Origin: a virus
Reading direction: 5' to 3' (one strand)
Virus record (IMG/VR): IMGVR_UViG_3300025736_000150
Coordinates: 1-27,685 of that record
DNA length: 27,685 nucleotides
In this document: piece after piece, positions 6,697 through 14,118 of the stretch
Layout: the number at the start of each line of letters is the position of its first letter
Position numbering within the stretch: the first letter of the stretch is position 1
Translations under genes and position numbers: made by a program
Notes under the pieces: generated by a model
What the model was told of the DNA's origin: nothing
Database searches by the model: none
The model's input: the letters and a program-made list of their open reading frames with translations, nothing else

Positions 6697-7566
6697 ATGA
6701 AATTAAAAAAGGGATTGCTGAACGGGATCATCACAAAAGCCCCCGATTCGGAAACGTATGATTTCCTTGTATCGGATGGCAAGATAGACCGAGATCAAGA
6801 GGTGGTCGATATCGCCGGAATGGATATCAGGCATTTTAATAAAAAACCCGTTATCATGTGGGCACACCGGCACGATATCCCGGCCATTGCCAGAGCTAAA
6901 GGGGCTGTTAAAAAAGACGGGCAGCTTATTATCAAGGGTATACGTTTTGCTAAAAAAGACATCTCCCCTCTTGCCGATGAAATACACGGACTTGTTGACG
7001 ATGATATCATAGACAGTATGTCAATAGGGTTCAGTTCGCTTGAGAGCAAAGTCCCGGAGGGCCGGACGGGCAAGAATGACCCGTGGAGGACTATAACTAA
7101 ATCTGAGCTGTACGAAGCTTCCTTTGTTAATGTCGGATCCAACCGGGGAACGGAACAACTTAAATCAGTTGATACCTACGAGGCCGACTTCAAAGCCTCC
7201 GGTAAATCCATTGCCGACGCTGAAAAAGAAATGTTTCCCGACGCTGAAGAAAAGGACATGGACACCGAAGATTCAATTAAGTACCTGGTTCGTGAGTTCA
7301 AGCGGTTCGGTCGGGATATAGAAGACATCAAATCAGTTATTGATATGATGTATAGCGATAAAGGAAATGAAGACAACACCGAGGGTACTAAAAGCAATAT
7401 AGCCAAAATCCTTGACGGGGATTCCGAGGAGGGATCACATCAACCCGCCACATCAGAGGAAAAAACTGGCCGTGTGGCTTTTCGTAAATCCTCGATTAAT
7501 AAAGAGGGCGGAGAGGCTAAAAAAATGCCGTTCTTACGAAACGATAATAATAATGGAGGTAAGTAA
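6697..7566 (+). CDS. Prohead (HK97-type, S78) maturation protease
   Basis: A serine protease that cleaves capsid N-termini during head maturation. Catalytic candidates are H57 in MWAHRHDIPAIAR and S109 in DSMSIGFSS, spaced as expected for the HK97 family, with the downstream strand ELYEASFVNVGSN also matching. Residues ~1-160 are the protease. The remaining ~130 residues (acidic and lysine-rich, with KYLVREFKRFGRDIEDIK) may be a scaffold-like tail, since the family often carries or precedes a scaffolding segment. GGAG lies 7 bases before the ATG at 6697. The stop is one base before the capsid ATG, and the capsid ribosome site lies in the final codons of this gene. Confidence 0.9.
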   Translation: MKLKKGLLNGIITKAPDSETYDFLVSDGKIDRDQEVVDIAGMDIRHFNKKPVIMWAHRHDIPAIARAKGAVKKDGQLIIKGIRFAKKDISPLADEIHGLVDDDIIDSMSIGFSSLESKVPEGRTGKNDPWRTITKSELYEASFVNVGSNRGTEQLKSVDTYEADFKASGKSIADAEKEMFPDAEEKDMDTEDSIKYLVREFKRFGRDIEDIKSVIDMMYSDKGNEDNTEGTKSNIAKILDGDSEEGSHQPATSEEKTGRVAFRKSSINKEGGEAKKMPFLRNDNNNGGK

Positions 7567-7567
7567 T

Positions 7568-8962
7568 ATGTTGACTGCCGAAAGAAAAGCCGCCTTGATT
7601 GCGAAGCACGGCGAGGAAAAGGGCAAGATCATAATCCAGCGTATCGAAGCTGAATATGCGAAGGGTTCTGAAATGTCCGCAGTATCTATTCATAACCGAG
7701 TGAAGGGATTGAACGATGATTCCACCGTCGGCGAGTTTCAAGATATCGTCTCAGGTATGCTGTTTAATCAGGAGATTGAAAAAGCCGAAATGAGCGAGAC
7801 CATCAAAGAGCTTGAATCTAAATGTCAGAAAATCATGGAAAGCCAGATCCGGCCGAATGCCGTACATACCCTTACACCCGAAGAAAAAACTTCTGAAGCA
7901 TACAAGAACTTTTTCATGGGCGCCCGTAATTTTGACCCCATCCAGGTAATGGCTGGTGGTGGTGGTATTTGCAAATCAACCGGGATGGACAACTGGGAAC
8001 GTGACAATAAATGGAACGTGAGCGATCCTCAGCACGCTGAAGCAATCCAGAAGATCCTGACTCACGAGAAAGCGCAGATCGGAACTGCAATGCGTGGTGA
8101 CGCTGTGACCGGTTCGTATACCGTTCCTACCGCATACGAAACCGAGGTAAAAGGATACTCCCTTCAGGCGTCTCAGATGATGGGGCTTATTGACAGCCGG
8201 CCGCTGGGTACAAGGGAATCCAAGTTGATAGTTGACGGTACCGGGGTAACGCTTACCTGGCTCACGAACGAGACGACTACGATCACCGAAACGAATCCTA
8301 CGTTCGGCTCAAAGTCTTTGGACGCTGAAACCCTGGCCGCATGGATCGCCTGGACTGATTCCTTGGAAGAGGATTCCATGGTATCCCTGGCCTCCTATTT
8401 CGCCCGGAAATTGGGTGAAGCATACGGGCAGGAGTTTGACAAGCAGGTCCTTACTGCCAATACTGACCCGTTTACCGGCTGGTTGTATGATACCAACGTT
8501 GTGCAGGAAACCCTCGGAGCTGGACAGGTTGGATTTGAGGACGTCGAGTTTGACGACCTGAAAGACATGCGGGTTGCGATTCCTTCCGGTGCCAGAGCTG
8601 GCGCTCGGTACATCATGAGCTCCGAAGTATTCAACATCGTTTCCAAGGTCAAAAACGCCAACGGCGATTATATTTACGAAGAGGCCCAGGGTGGAGCACC
8701 GCCGACGTTATGCGGACGGCCCTATATCCTGGCTGATTCCATGCCCGGCGATAGTGACAGCGCAAAATCGACTAACTTCATTGCGTATGGAAACCCGGTT
8801 TATTGCAGCCACGGCCAGAGAGTGGGGCAGGAGTTCCGTATTTTCGACCAGACAGTACATGCCATGCGGGACAATGAGATTTTCCTGCGGTTCCGTACCC
8901 GTCAGGCGCACGTCGTTGCCGTCCCGGCCGCACTCTGTAAACTGCGGACTGCCGCTGCATAA
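7568..8962 (+). CDS. Major capsid protein, HK97 fold
   Basis: A 464-residue HK97-fold capsid protein. The start at 7568 is chosen because GGAGG stands 9 bases upstream; an open extension to 7412 overlaps the protease in another frame and is disregarded. Residues 1-~110 are charged and helical (EKAEMSETIKELESKCQKIM) and resemble the delta/scaffold region removed by the protease. The core shows VPTAYETEVKGYSLQ, then AWIAWTDSLEEDSMVSLASY, which matches the family's E-loop to spine-helix region, and later RPYILADSMPGDSD and RVGQEFRIFDQTVHAMRDNE. The order portal, protease, capsid is the classic HK97 arrangement. A 32-base gap follows. Confidence 0.93.
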   Translation: MLTAERKAALIAKHGEEKGKIIIQRIEAEYAKGSEMSAVSIHNRVKGLNDDSTVGEFQDIVSGMLFNQEIEKAEMSETIKELESKCQKIMESQIRPNAVHTLTPEEKTSEAYKNFFMGARNFDPIQVMAGGGGICKSTGMDNWERDNKWNVSDPQHAEAIQKILTHEKAQIGTAMRGDAVTGSYTVPTAYETEVKGYSLQASQMMGLIDSRPLGTRESKLIVDGTGVTLTWLTNETTTITETNPTFGSKSLDAETLAAWIAWTDSLEEDSMVSLASYFARKLGEAYGQEFDKQVLTANTDPFTGWLYDTNVVQETLGAGQVGFEDVEFDDLKDMRVAIPSGARAGARYIMSSEVFNIVSKVKNANGDYIYEEAQGGAPPTLCGRPYILADSMPGDSDSAKSTNFIAYGNPVYCSHGQRVGQEFRIFDQTVHAMRDNEIFLRFRTRQAHVVAVPAALCKLRTAAA

Positions 8963-8994
8963 TAATTAAAAACTTATCAAAGGAGATAAGAGAA

Positions 8995-9687
8995 ATGAAA
9001 CGTTACATGAAATGGATTATGGCAAGCGCCGTACTGGTGGCGTTGTCGGGGTATGCGGTTGCAGATTTGAACCTCAACGTGTATCTGGAAAATATCACCG
9101 CATTCGGTTCCAAGACCGAAACCGCCGGAACGGATATCTTGATTAATATCCCCGCCCGGTCCGGTGAGAAGATTTGTATTGTTACCGCATCGTTTGAGGG
9201 TGATATCACTGAGCATGATGTATATTTTCAGTGGCCGCAGAGCACCACCACGCTTGACACTGTTATTGCTATTGGTGATACCGTATTCTATGCCACCGAT
9301 AGCCTTAATGATTATAATAGTGCCGTGATTGCTGCGAACGACCTGCTTAATTATCAGTATGATGACGGTACGTGGAATAGTATCACGTGTTCAGTGGTTA
9401 CATTTAATGCCGGCGTACCTCGGATAATTTCCAAGTGTGATGAAATTGCAACTAAGGCGGCAGCGGCCGGCAACTCTGTTGAATACTATGGTATCGAGGG
9501 CGATGGCAACGGATACAAAGTTGTTGTGCCTGATACATCCGCCACCTATACTACTCAGCACCTGGTGACCGTTCCGAGCACCGCTATCGTTGGTAGATCA
9601 AAGGGCCATGGCATGAAGGTTATTAACCAGAACGCTACGAACGCCGGGACTATTAACGGTGTGACTGCTGGCTACATTAATAAATAA
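8995..9687 (+). CDS. Putative virion protein with signal peptide, 230 aa
   Basis: A strong ribosome site (AAGGAGATAAG) precedes the ATG at 8995. Residues 1-23 form a clear Sec-type signal peptide: basic MKRYMK, hydrophobic core, and an AVA-DL cleavage site. The rest is beta-rich and small-residue-rich, with two cysteines (SGEKICIVTASFEG, NSITCSVVTFNAG) and a third in ISKCDE. The gene lies directly after the capsid gene, where decoration or head-fibre proteins are usually encoded, so I infer a virion role. A signal peptide on such a protein is unusual, because virions assemble in the cytoplasm. It could instead be exported to the envelope. Family not recognised. Confidence 0.75.
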   Translation: MKRYMKWIMASAVLVALSGYAVADLNLNVYLENITAFGSKTETAGTDILINIPARSGEKICIVTASFEGDITEHDVYFQWPQSTTTLDTVIAIGDTVFYATDSLNDYNSAVIAANDLLNYQYDDGTWNSITCSVVTFNAGVPRIISKCDEIATKAAAAGNSVEYYGIEGDGNGYKVVVPDTSATYTTQHLVTVPSTAIVGRSKGHGMKVINQNATNAGTINGVTAGYINK

Positions 9688-9708
9688 TGTCACGCAGACG
9701 TAAACCAA

Positions 9709-9732
9709 AGGGGTCGGGTAATACCGGCCCCT
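9709..9732 (+). other. Strong hairpin upstream of the 9762 gene
   Basis: A 9-bp stem (AGGGGTCGG with CCGGCCCCT, one G-T pair) around the 6-base loop GTAATA. No T-run follows. Its architecture (9-bp stem, 6-base loop, GC-rich, about 30 bases before a start codon) resembles the hairpin at 6650-6673. Both may be processing or stability elements within one long transcript. Confidence 0.55.
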
Positions 9733-9761
9733 ACCACCCTAATAATAATGGAGTGAATGTC

Positions 9762-10097
9762 ATGAATGAAAAAGAACAGATCGAGCAACTCAGAAAGCAG
9801 GTGAACGGGTTGTCCGAAGAAAACAAGATGCTGAAGGCTTCCAGTAACAAAGGCGTCGTTAAGAAAGTAAGCAAGTTCGGTACTGCCAATGAAAAAACAG
9901 TATCCGTGCAGGCTACCTGTGCGATCCACGAAAAGGGTGGGCCCTATTTTCGTGGACAGATGCTTGATGTCACTGAGAGCCGCCTCCCTGCTATTGCGGA
10001 TTTGGTGAATCTCAAGGAAGACCCGAAGCTCACCAACGAGTACAAGGCTGCGATGGTGCGGTCTAAAAAACAGCGGGAAAAATTTGTAAAAGTGTGA
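9762..10097 (+). CDS. Coiled-coil hypothetical protein, 111 aa
   Basis: The frame is open from an ATG at 9687 that overlaps the previous stop, but that start has no ribosome site and its region contains the hairpin at 9709-9732. The ATG at 9762 has GGAG 9 bases upstream and is preferred. Residues 1-30 form a short coiled coil (EKEQIEQLRKQVNGLSEENK). The rest (VQATCAIHEKGGPYFRGQ) reads as a small beta-containing domain with a basic tail. It lies among head-completion genes, so a virion or assembly role is likely but not shown. Confidence 0.65.
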   Translation: MNEKEQIEQLRKQVNGLSEENKMLKASSNKGVVKKVSKFGTANEKTVSVQATCAIHEKGGPYFRGQMLDVTESRLPAIADLVNLKEDPKLTNEYKAAMVRSKKQREKFVKV

Positions 10098-10106
10098 GGC
10101 TAAACA

Positions 10107-10736
10107 ATGGCAATGTCAATCACCATAGACGCAGCGAATACCCTGGTTGGGGCGGACGTCGATACCCTTGTTAAGCCATATTTGTATATTGATGACTCCG
10201 ATACCGACCTTGACGAACAGTTAAAATTGTGGATCAATGCGGCGTCATGGTGGATATCCACAGAGACCGGCAAGGGTTCCAGTTCACGGAGGCAATTGCT
10301 GGCTGCTGACCTGGTGGAAACATATAGTGGTTGCGGGGATAACATGCTTATCCCCCGTAACTACCCTATTAATTCAACCGCCGCAGCTATTGATATCCGT
10401 GATGATCTGGCCGGGGAATTTGCCAGTACTACAAAACTTTCATCCGATTTAATCCGGATAGCCAACAATAAAACCCGGATTGAATTGTACGGGTCGACGT
10501 TTACTGAAGGTGTAGAGAACGTGCAGCTAACCTATAACGCAGGGTATACAACGATTCCCTGGGACTTACAGGAGGCATGCCTGGAGCTTATATCAATGAT
10601 CAAGGATGAGGTGAACGAAAAAAGACGCGGATTGACTCAACGGCAGACGCCCGACGGTAGCACTGTATTCGTTCCTACCCGAGTACCGAAATATACGCAG
10701 GGCATTATCGACCAGTACCAGAGGAAAACGCTTTGA
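10107..10736 (+). CDS. Head-tail connector (gp6-like adaptor)
   Basis: A 209-residue protein with the adaptor layout: TLVKPYLYIDDSDTDLDEQLKLWI early on, then helical segments ending with LVETYSG, a beta region around NVQLTYNAGYTTIPWDLQEA, and a helical tail (CLELISMIKDEVNEKRRGL). The tract YNAGYTTIPWDLQ is typical of the gp6/gp15-type connector family, which forms a ring under the portal. GAGG lies 8 bases before the ATG at 10107. The next start, a TTG, overlaps its stop. Position among the head-completion genes supports the call. Confidence 0.78.
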   Translation: MAMSITIDAANTLVGADVDTLVKPYLYIDDSDTDLDEQLKLWINAASWWISTETGKGSSSRRQLLAADLVETYSGCGDNMLIPRNYPINSTAAAIDIRDDLAGEFASTTKLSSDLIRIANNKTRIELYGSTFTEGVENVQLTYNAGYTTIPWDLQEACLELISMIKDEVNEKRRGLTQRQTPDGSTVFVPTRVPKYTQGIIDQYQRKTL

Positions 10737-11152
10737 ACGTTCGTGTTGAAATAAAGACGAATGACACCGTGCGGGATATGCGGCGGCTAAAGGCTGCTAT
10801 GCCTAAATTCCACGCAAGGGGCTTAACTGCGGCCGGTCAATATCTTGTGGGTCAGGTTCAAAAGAATAAATTGCAGGGCCAGGCATTGAACAGGGACAGC
10901 TCAAGATTAATTGGCTCTATCGATTTTGATATAGTAAAAAGGGGATTGGATCAGATATTGTATATCGGTTCTAACGCCAAATCAAAGAAAGGTTTTAATT
11001 ATCCCAAGTACTGGGAAATGGAAGCTACCAGGGTTCCGCCACGGCCATATTTGGAGCCGACTATTAGGGAGCGAAACTTCCGGGCAAGGACGCTATTCAA
11101 AAAACAAATCATCCGTGACGTTAATAACATGTTTCCAAGAGGGGCGGCATGA
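10733..11152 (+). CDS. HK97 gp10-like head-tail joining protein, TTG start
   Basis: A 139-residue protein starting at TTG 10733, which overlaps the previous TGA. GAGG stands 8 bases before it, and no ATG exists until residue 15. The sequence has AAMPKFHARGLTAAGQYLVG near the N-terminus, SSRLIGSIDFDIV, then KYWEMEATRVPPRPYLEPT. This is the gp10/minor tail family pattern, with a conserved aromatic-proline-rich segment (PPRPYLEP) before the C-terminal helix. It likely completes the neck between connector and tail. The next start overlaps its stop (ATGA). Confidence 0.78.
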   Translation: MNVRVEIKTNDTVRDMRRLKAAMPKFHARGLTAAGQYLVGQVQKNKLQGQALNRDSSRLIGSIDFDIVKRGLDQILYIGSNAKSKKGFNYPKYWEMEATRVPPRPYLEPTIRERNFRARTLFKKQIIRDVNNMFPRGAA

Positions 11153-11364
11153 CCGGTTATGTTGACTGGCTCATAGCCCATTGGATGGAAGTGGCTATTT
11201 GCATGTATCTATCTGATAGGTCATTGCAAATATTAACTAAGATCGCCAGCCGAACAAAGTACACCTGGGACGATAAAGCTGTTGAAGTGCTGCATATGGT
11301 CGTTGACTCGATCAAGGGAACACTGGCCGGGTTAATCCGTGGCGATTACAAAAAGAAGAAATGA
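11149..11364 (+). CDS. Small protein with hydrophobic N-terminus, 71 aa
   Basis: Starts by an ATGA overlap with the preceding stop. Residues ~4-22 (YVDWLIAHWMEVAICMYLS) are hydrophobic, possibly one membrane segment or a buried helix. Then comes RSLQILTKIASRTKYTWDDK and an amphipathic helix ending in a lysine run. The layout resembles some small phage holin-like proteins with a TKxxxDDK region, but I cannot assign a family. Its position inside the neck and tail genes makes a lysis role uncertain. Its stop overlaps the next ATG. Confidence 0.6.
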   Translation: MTGYVDWLIAHWMEVAICMYLSDRSLQILTKIASRTKYTWDDKAVEVLHMVVDSIKGTLAGLIRGDYKKKK

Positions 11365-11807
11365 TGAAAAAATTAAAACTAACAACTACTAATAGTGCCG
11401 GGAAGCCGTGCTATCCGTCCATATCGCCGATACCCGGGACGGGAAAAATGAGACTGGATCACAATATAATATATCGGATTGAATACGATTGCCGCAAATA
11501 CCGGTACTTAATCAAGGGCGGATTTGAATTTGACGGTGGGAGTATACCGGCTATTGCCCGGCCGATAGTGACGCCGTTTGCCCCATACGGAATAAGGGGC
11601 TTTTTACTACATGATTTTTTATTCAGATTTAACCCTGGAAATATCGGTAGGAAAATAGCTGATATATGGCTGAGGTTGATACTGTTGATTGATAAAGCGG
11701 GGAGCGTTAGGGCGTCCACCGTTGCCATGGGCCTTTGTTTTGGATCATGGTACTCATGGAATGAATGGAGAAAAAAGGACAAACCAAGAGCAATTGGAAA
11801 TATATAA
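11361..11807 (+). CDS. DUF1353-family phage protein
   Basis: Residues ~45-110 match DUF1353: LIKGGFEFDGGSIPAIARPI, then PYGIRGFLLHDFLFRF with the conserved HD pair, then RKIADIWLRLILLI. The GGFxFDGGSIP and LLHDFL motifs are diagnostic. The family is common in tailed phages and its function is unknown; it often lies near structural or lysis genes. The ATG at 11361 overlaps the previous stop. A second ATG follows directly at 11364, so the exact start may differ by one residue. Length (148 aa) is normal. Confidence 0.82.
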   Translation: MMKKLKLTTTNSAGKPCYPSISPIPGTGKMRLDHNIIYRIEYDCRKYRYLIKGGFEFDGGSIPAIARPIVTPFAPYGIRGFLLHDFLFRFNPGNIGRKIADIWLRLILLIDKAGSVRASTVAMGLCFGSWYSWNEWRKKDKPRAIGNI

Positions 11808-11820
11808 AAGGAAAAATATT

Positions 11821-12123
11821 ATGTCAACAGTAGCAATCAAAGAAGATGACAAAGTGCGGATTGTATACAGCGTCCACACTCCGGACTACAAAGGGGCTGT
11901 TGTCAATCCCGTTATTCCGGACTGTGAATTAAAATATATGGACATCATTGACGGGAAGCTTGTTAAAATTAGCAAGGTTGCCATATCCGCAATTGACCTA
12001 AAAGCAACTGAGGCGGCAGAGAAAACAACCAGCGACCGGCAGGCGATAATTGACGAATTAAAAGAAAAGAAATTTTCTGACAATGCTATTGATTATATTA
12101 TGGGAGGCGGTTCCAATGTCTGA
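11821..12123 (+). CDS. Hypothetical protein, 100 aa
   Basis: The ATG at 11821 has AGGA about 10 bases upstream; an open extension to 11689 overlaps the DUF1353 gene in another frame and is disregarded. The N-terminal half is beta-rich (KVRIVYSVHTPDYKG), followed by a helix (AIDLKATEAAEKTTSDRQAI) and a short helical end that reads like a UBA-type or three-helix tail (IIDELKEKKFSDNAIDYIMG). No family recognised. It overlaps the next gene by 8 bases. Probably a small virion or assembly protein, judged only by position. Confidence 0.6.
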   Translation: MSTVAIKEDDKVRIVYSVHTPDYKGAVVNPVIPDCELKYMDIIDGKLVKISKVAISAIDLKATEAAEKTTSDRQAIIDELKEKKFSDNAIDYIMGGGSNV

Positions 12124-12616
12124 TTTTTACGTACAGTTCCCGGCCGGGTCGTTTAAGATGCCTGCGGCAAATCCCGCCCCGCTCGATAATGATACAGGGA
12201 CAAACGGGAATATATTCCGACATCTGCTTGACGATACCACGGAAGAGTTTGTTGAATGCCTACTCCCCGAAGTCCCGGCGGATATTGATACAAGCGGCAC
12301 GGTTACTTTCTTTGCCAAGGGTTACGCAAGTACCGCCGTAGCCTCAAAAAATATTGAATTAAAAGTGTATCACTCGGCAAAGGCCGACGGCGAAAGCTGG
12401 GACGCTGCATATGCTAATAAAGAAAGCGGTGACCTAGCTACCGACGGTACACAGGATGAGCTTGATTTTTTCACGTGGACTGAAACGGTTACAGCTTTAG
12501 GCTGGGCCGCATCGGATCAGATCAGATTGAAGTTGTCACGTATCGCCCCGTCAACGGCAAATCTCGCAGGCGATTGGGGCTTGACTGCATTTGGTATTAT
12601 AATTCCGATTACATAA
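12116..12616 (+). CDS. Putative beta-sandwich virion protein, 166 aa
   Basis: The ATG at 12116 has GGGAGG 8 bases upstream; an extension to 12083 is disregarded. The protein is beta-rich with no charge clusters. FFAKGYASTAVASKNIELKV suggests paired strands, and IRLKLSRIAPSTANLAGDWG closes with a hydrophobic end, FGIIIPIT. This resembles jelly-roll proteins found in phage virions, where a strand carrying an arginine and a small-residue turn precede the final strands. It may be a small tail or head decoration protein. Name and exact role are inference. Confidence 0.6.
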   Translation: MSDFYVQFPAGSFKMPAANPAPLDNDTGTNGNIFRHLLDDTTEEFVECLLPEVPADIDTSGTVTFFAKGYASTAVASKNIELKVYHSAKADGESWDAAYANKESGDLATDGTQDELDFFTWTETVTALGWAASDQIRLKLSRIAPSTANLAGDWGLTAFGIIIPIT

Positions 12617-12627
12617 TAAAGGATATT

Positions 12628-14106
12628 ATGTCATTAGATCTTACAACTATATCAAGTCAATATATCAATATTGATAAGCTCGTTTCTGATGTATCCGCAA
12701 ATACAGAAGGGACGATAATTTTAACAGCAACCGTAACCACTGACGGAACCTACAGGGCGTTGTTCTCTGTCTCGGATACCGACGCAGCAACCCGATTGCA
12801 TTTCTTCATAGATAACAATGAAAAGCTCACTATTTTGGCAATAGTGGCCGGTGAAATTAAATGGGTATTAAAAGCTGATGCCGCTATTGCTCCCGGCACG
12901 TATAAGTTTTCTGTTGCGCATAACGGGACAGAGGCAACGATATATGTAAACAATGTGGCCGTGGCCCAAACGTTTATCGCAAACACGGATCGCACATACT
13001 GGATATCACAATTAACGAATGTTGATAACGCTAGAATCGGTAGTGTGGATGTAAATAGTGGCGGTAATTCTAGTTTTTATAACGGTGCTATTCGATATGT
13101 CAGATATTACAACAGGGCCTTATCCATTGAGGAATTACAAACAATCTACACTGCCAACGGTGCTGATAATATAGTAAATGGGTTGCAAGGCCGGTGGTTA
13201 ATGAACGAGAATACCGCAGGGCAAGCGGCGACCGGGGCCAGTTCTATTATCGATATATCACCAAACGCAAACCACGGAACGCCGGTAAATTCCCCGCTAT
13301 ATGTTGCCGCTCCTGTACAGTTGATACATGCACCGATTGTCTGGATGCCGTCCGCCGCGGTAAGTGTTGTTTCCACCCCCGTTATTTCCCCGGCCGCTGG
13401 TAGTCATATCAATTATGTATCTATTACAATGACATGTGCCACGGCCGACGCTAAAATATACTACACCACCGACGGCAGTACACCGGATGCTACGGACACG
13501 GAATATACAGCTGCGTTTACTGTCACGGCCTCCGCTACGGTCAAGGCCATAGGGATCAAGGCCGCACTGACTGACTCGGCGGTAGCAAGTTCAGCGTTCG
13601 TCATCACCGACCCGGAAGAGCACGTTATAAATGAAATAGCTGACGACATCGTTACGGCCCTTGGTAATATTGCCAACGGCTCCGCAACTACCCCCGGCCG
13701 GTATTGGTTTAACATCGGATTGGCAACCAGGGACTGGAATGATTTTAATTCAATCAAGCCCAATGAGTTCCCCGGCGCAATCGTTTATTTTAAGGGGAGT
13801 AACCCGACTGAATTAAACGATCAGATGACATACCAGACATCACTAAATGATAGTGTGTTCTCTATCCGGGGCGTTGTTAAAGTATTGCCGAATGCGACAG
13901 CCGAACTCGAAAAGCAACTATTGAGATTTAAAAAGGATGTGGAAGCGGCGGTATTGGCAAGCCCAACCCGGTCCGGTCTGGCCGTATTTACATTATTTGT
14001 AAGCGACCAGGTATATAATAATGAGGCTGATTATACGATGTTTTTTGACATGGATTTTTTAATAAGATTTCAATACAAATATGGCGATCCACAACCATTA
14101 ATTTAA
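12628..14106 (+). CDS. LamG + chitobiase-like + tail terminator fusion, 492 aa
   Basis: Three parts are visible. Residues ~20-230 are a LamG/concanavalin-like domain: RALFSVSDTDAATRLHFF, GTYKFSVAHNGTEATIYVNN, then YNGAIRYVRYYNRALSIEEL. Residues ~248-327 match a chitobiase/hexosaminidase C-terminal Ig-like repeat: TPVISPAAGSHINYVSITMT and AKIYYTTDGSTPDATDTEYT. Residues ~331-492 look like a siphovirus tail terminator: NEIADDIVTALGNIANG, FPGAIVYFKGSNP, LEKQLLRFKKDVEAAVL and a last strand leading to YGDP. Position just before the tube gene supports that. The first two domains may be displayed on the tail collar and bind surface glycans. The start at 12628 has AGGA 5 bases upstream; a frame open to 12574 is disregarded. 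Confidence 0.75.
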   Translation: MSLDLTTISSQYINIDKLVSDVSANTEGTIILTATVTTDGTYRALFSVSDTDAATRLHFFIDNNEKLTILAIVAGEIKWVLKADAAIAPGTYKFSVAHNGTEATIYVNNVAVAQTFIANTDRTYWISQLTNVDNARIGSVDVNSGGNSSFYNGAIRYVRYYNRALSIEELQTIYTANGADNIVNGLQGRWLMNENTAGQAATGASSIIDISPNANHGTPVNSPLYVAAPVQLIHAPIVWMPSAAVSVVSTPVISPAAGSHINYVSITMTCATADAKIYYTTDGSTPDATDTEYTAAFTVTASATVKAIGIKAALTDSAVASSAFVITDPEEHVINEIADDIVTALGNIANGSATTPGRYWFNIGLATRDWNDFNSIKPNEFPGAIVYFKGSNPTELNDQMTYQTSLNDSVFSIRGVVKVLPNATAELEKQLLRFKKDVEAAVLASPTRSGLAVFTLFVSDQVYNNEADYTMFFDMDFLIRFQYKYGDPQPLI

Positions 14107-14118
14107 GGAGAAAATCAG

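Noticed and set aside
7412-7567. N-terminal extension of the major capsid protein
   Set aside because: It overlaps the protease gene in another frame, while the ATG at 7568 has a strong ribosome site.
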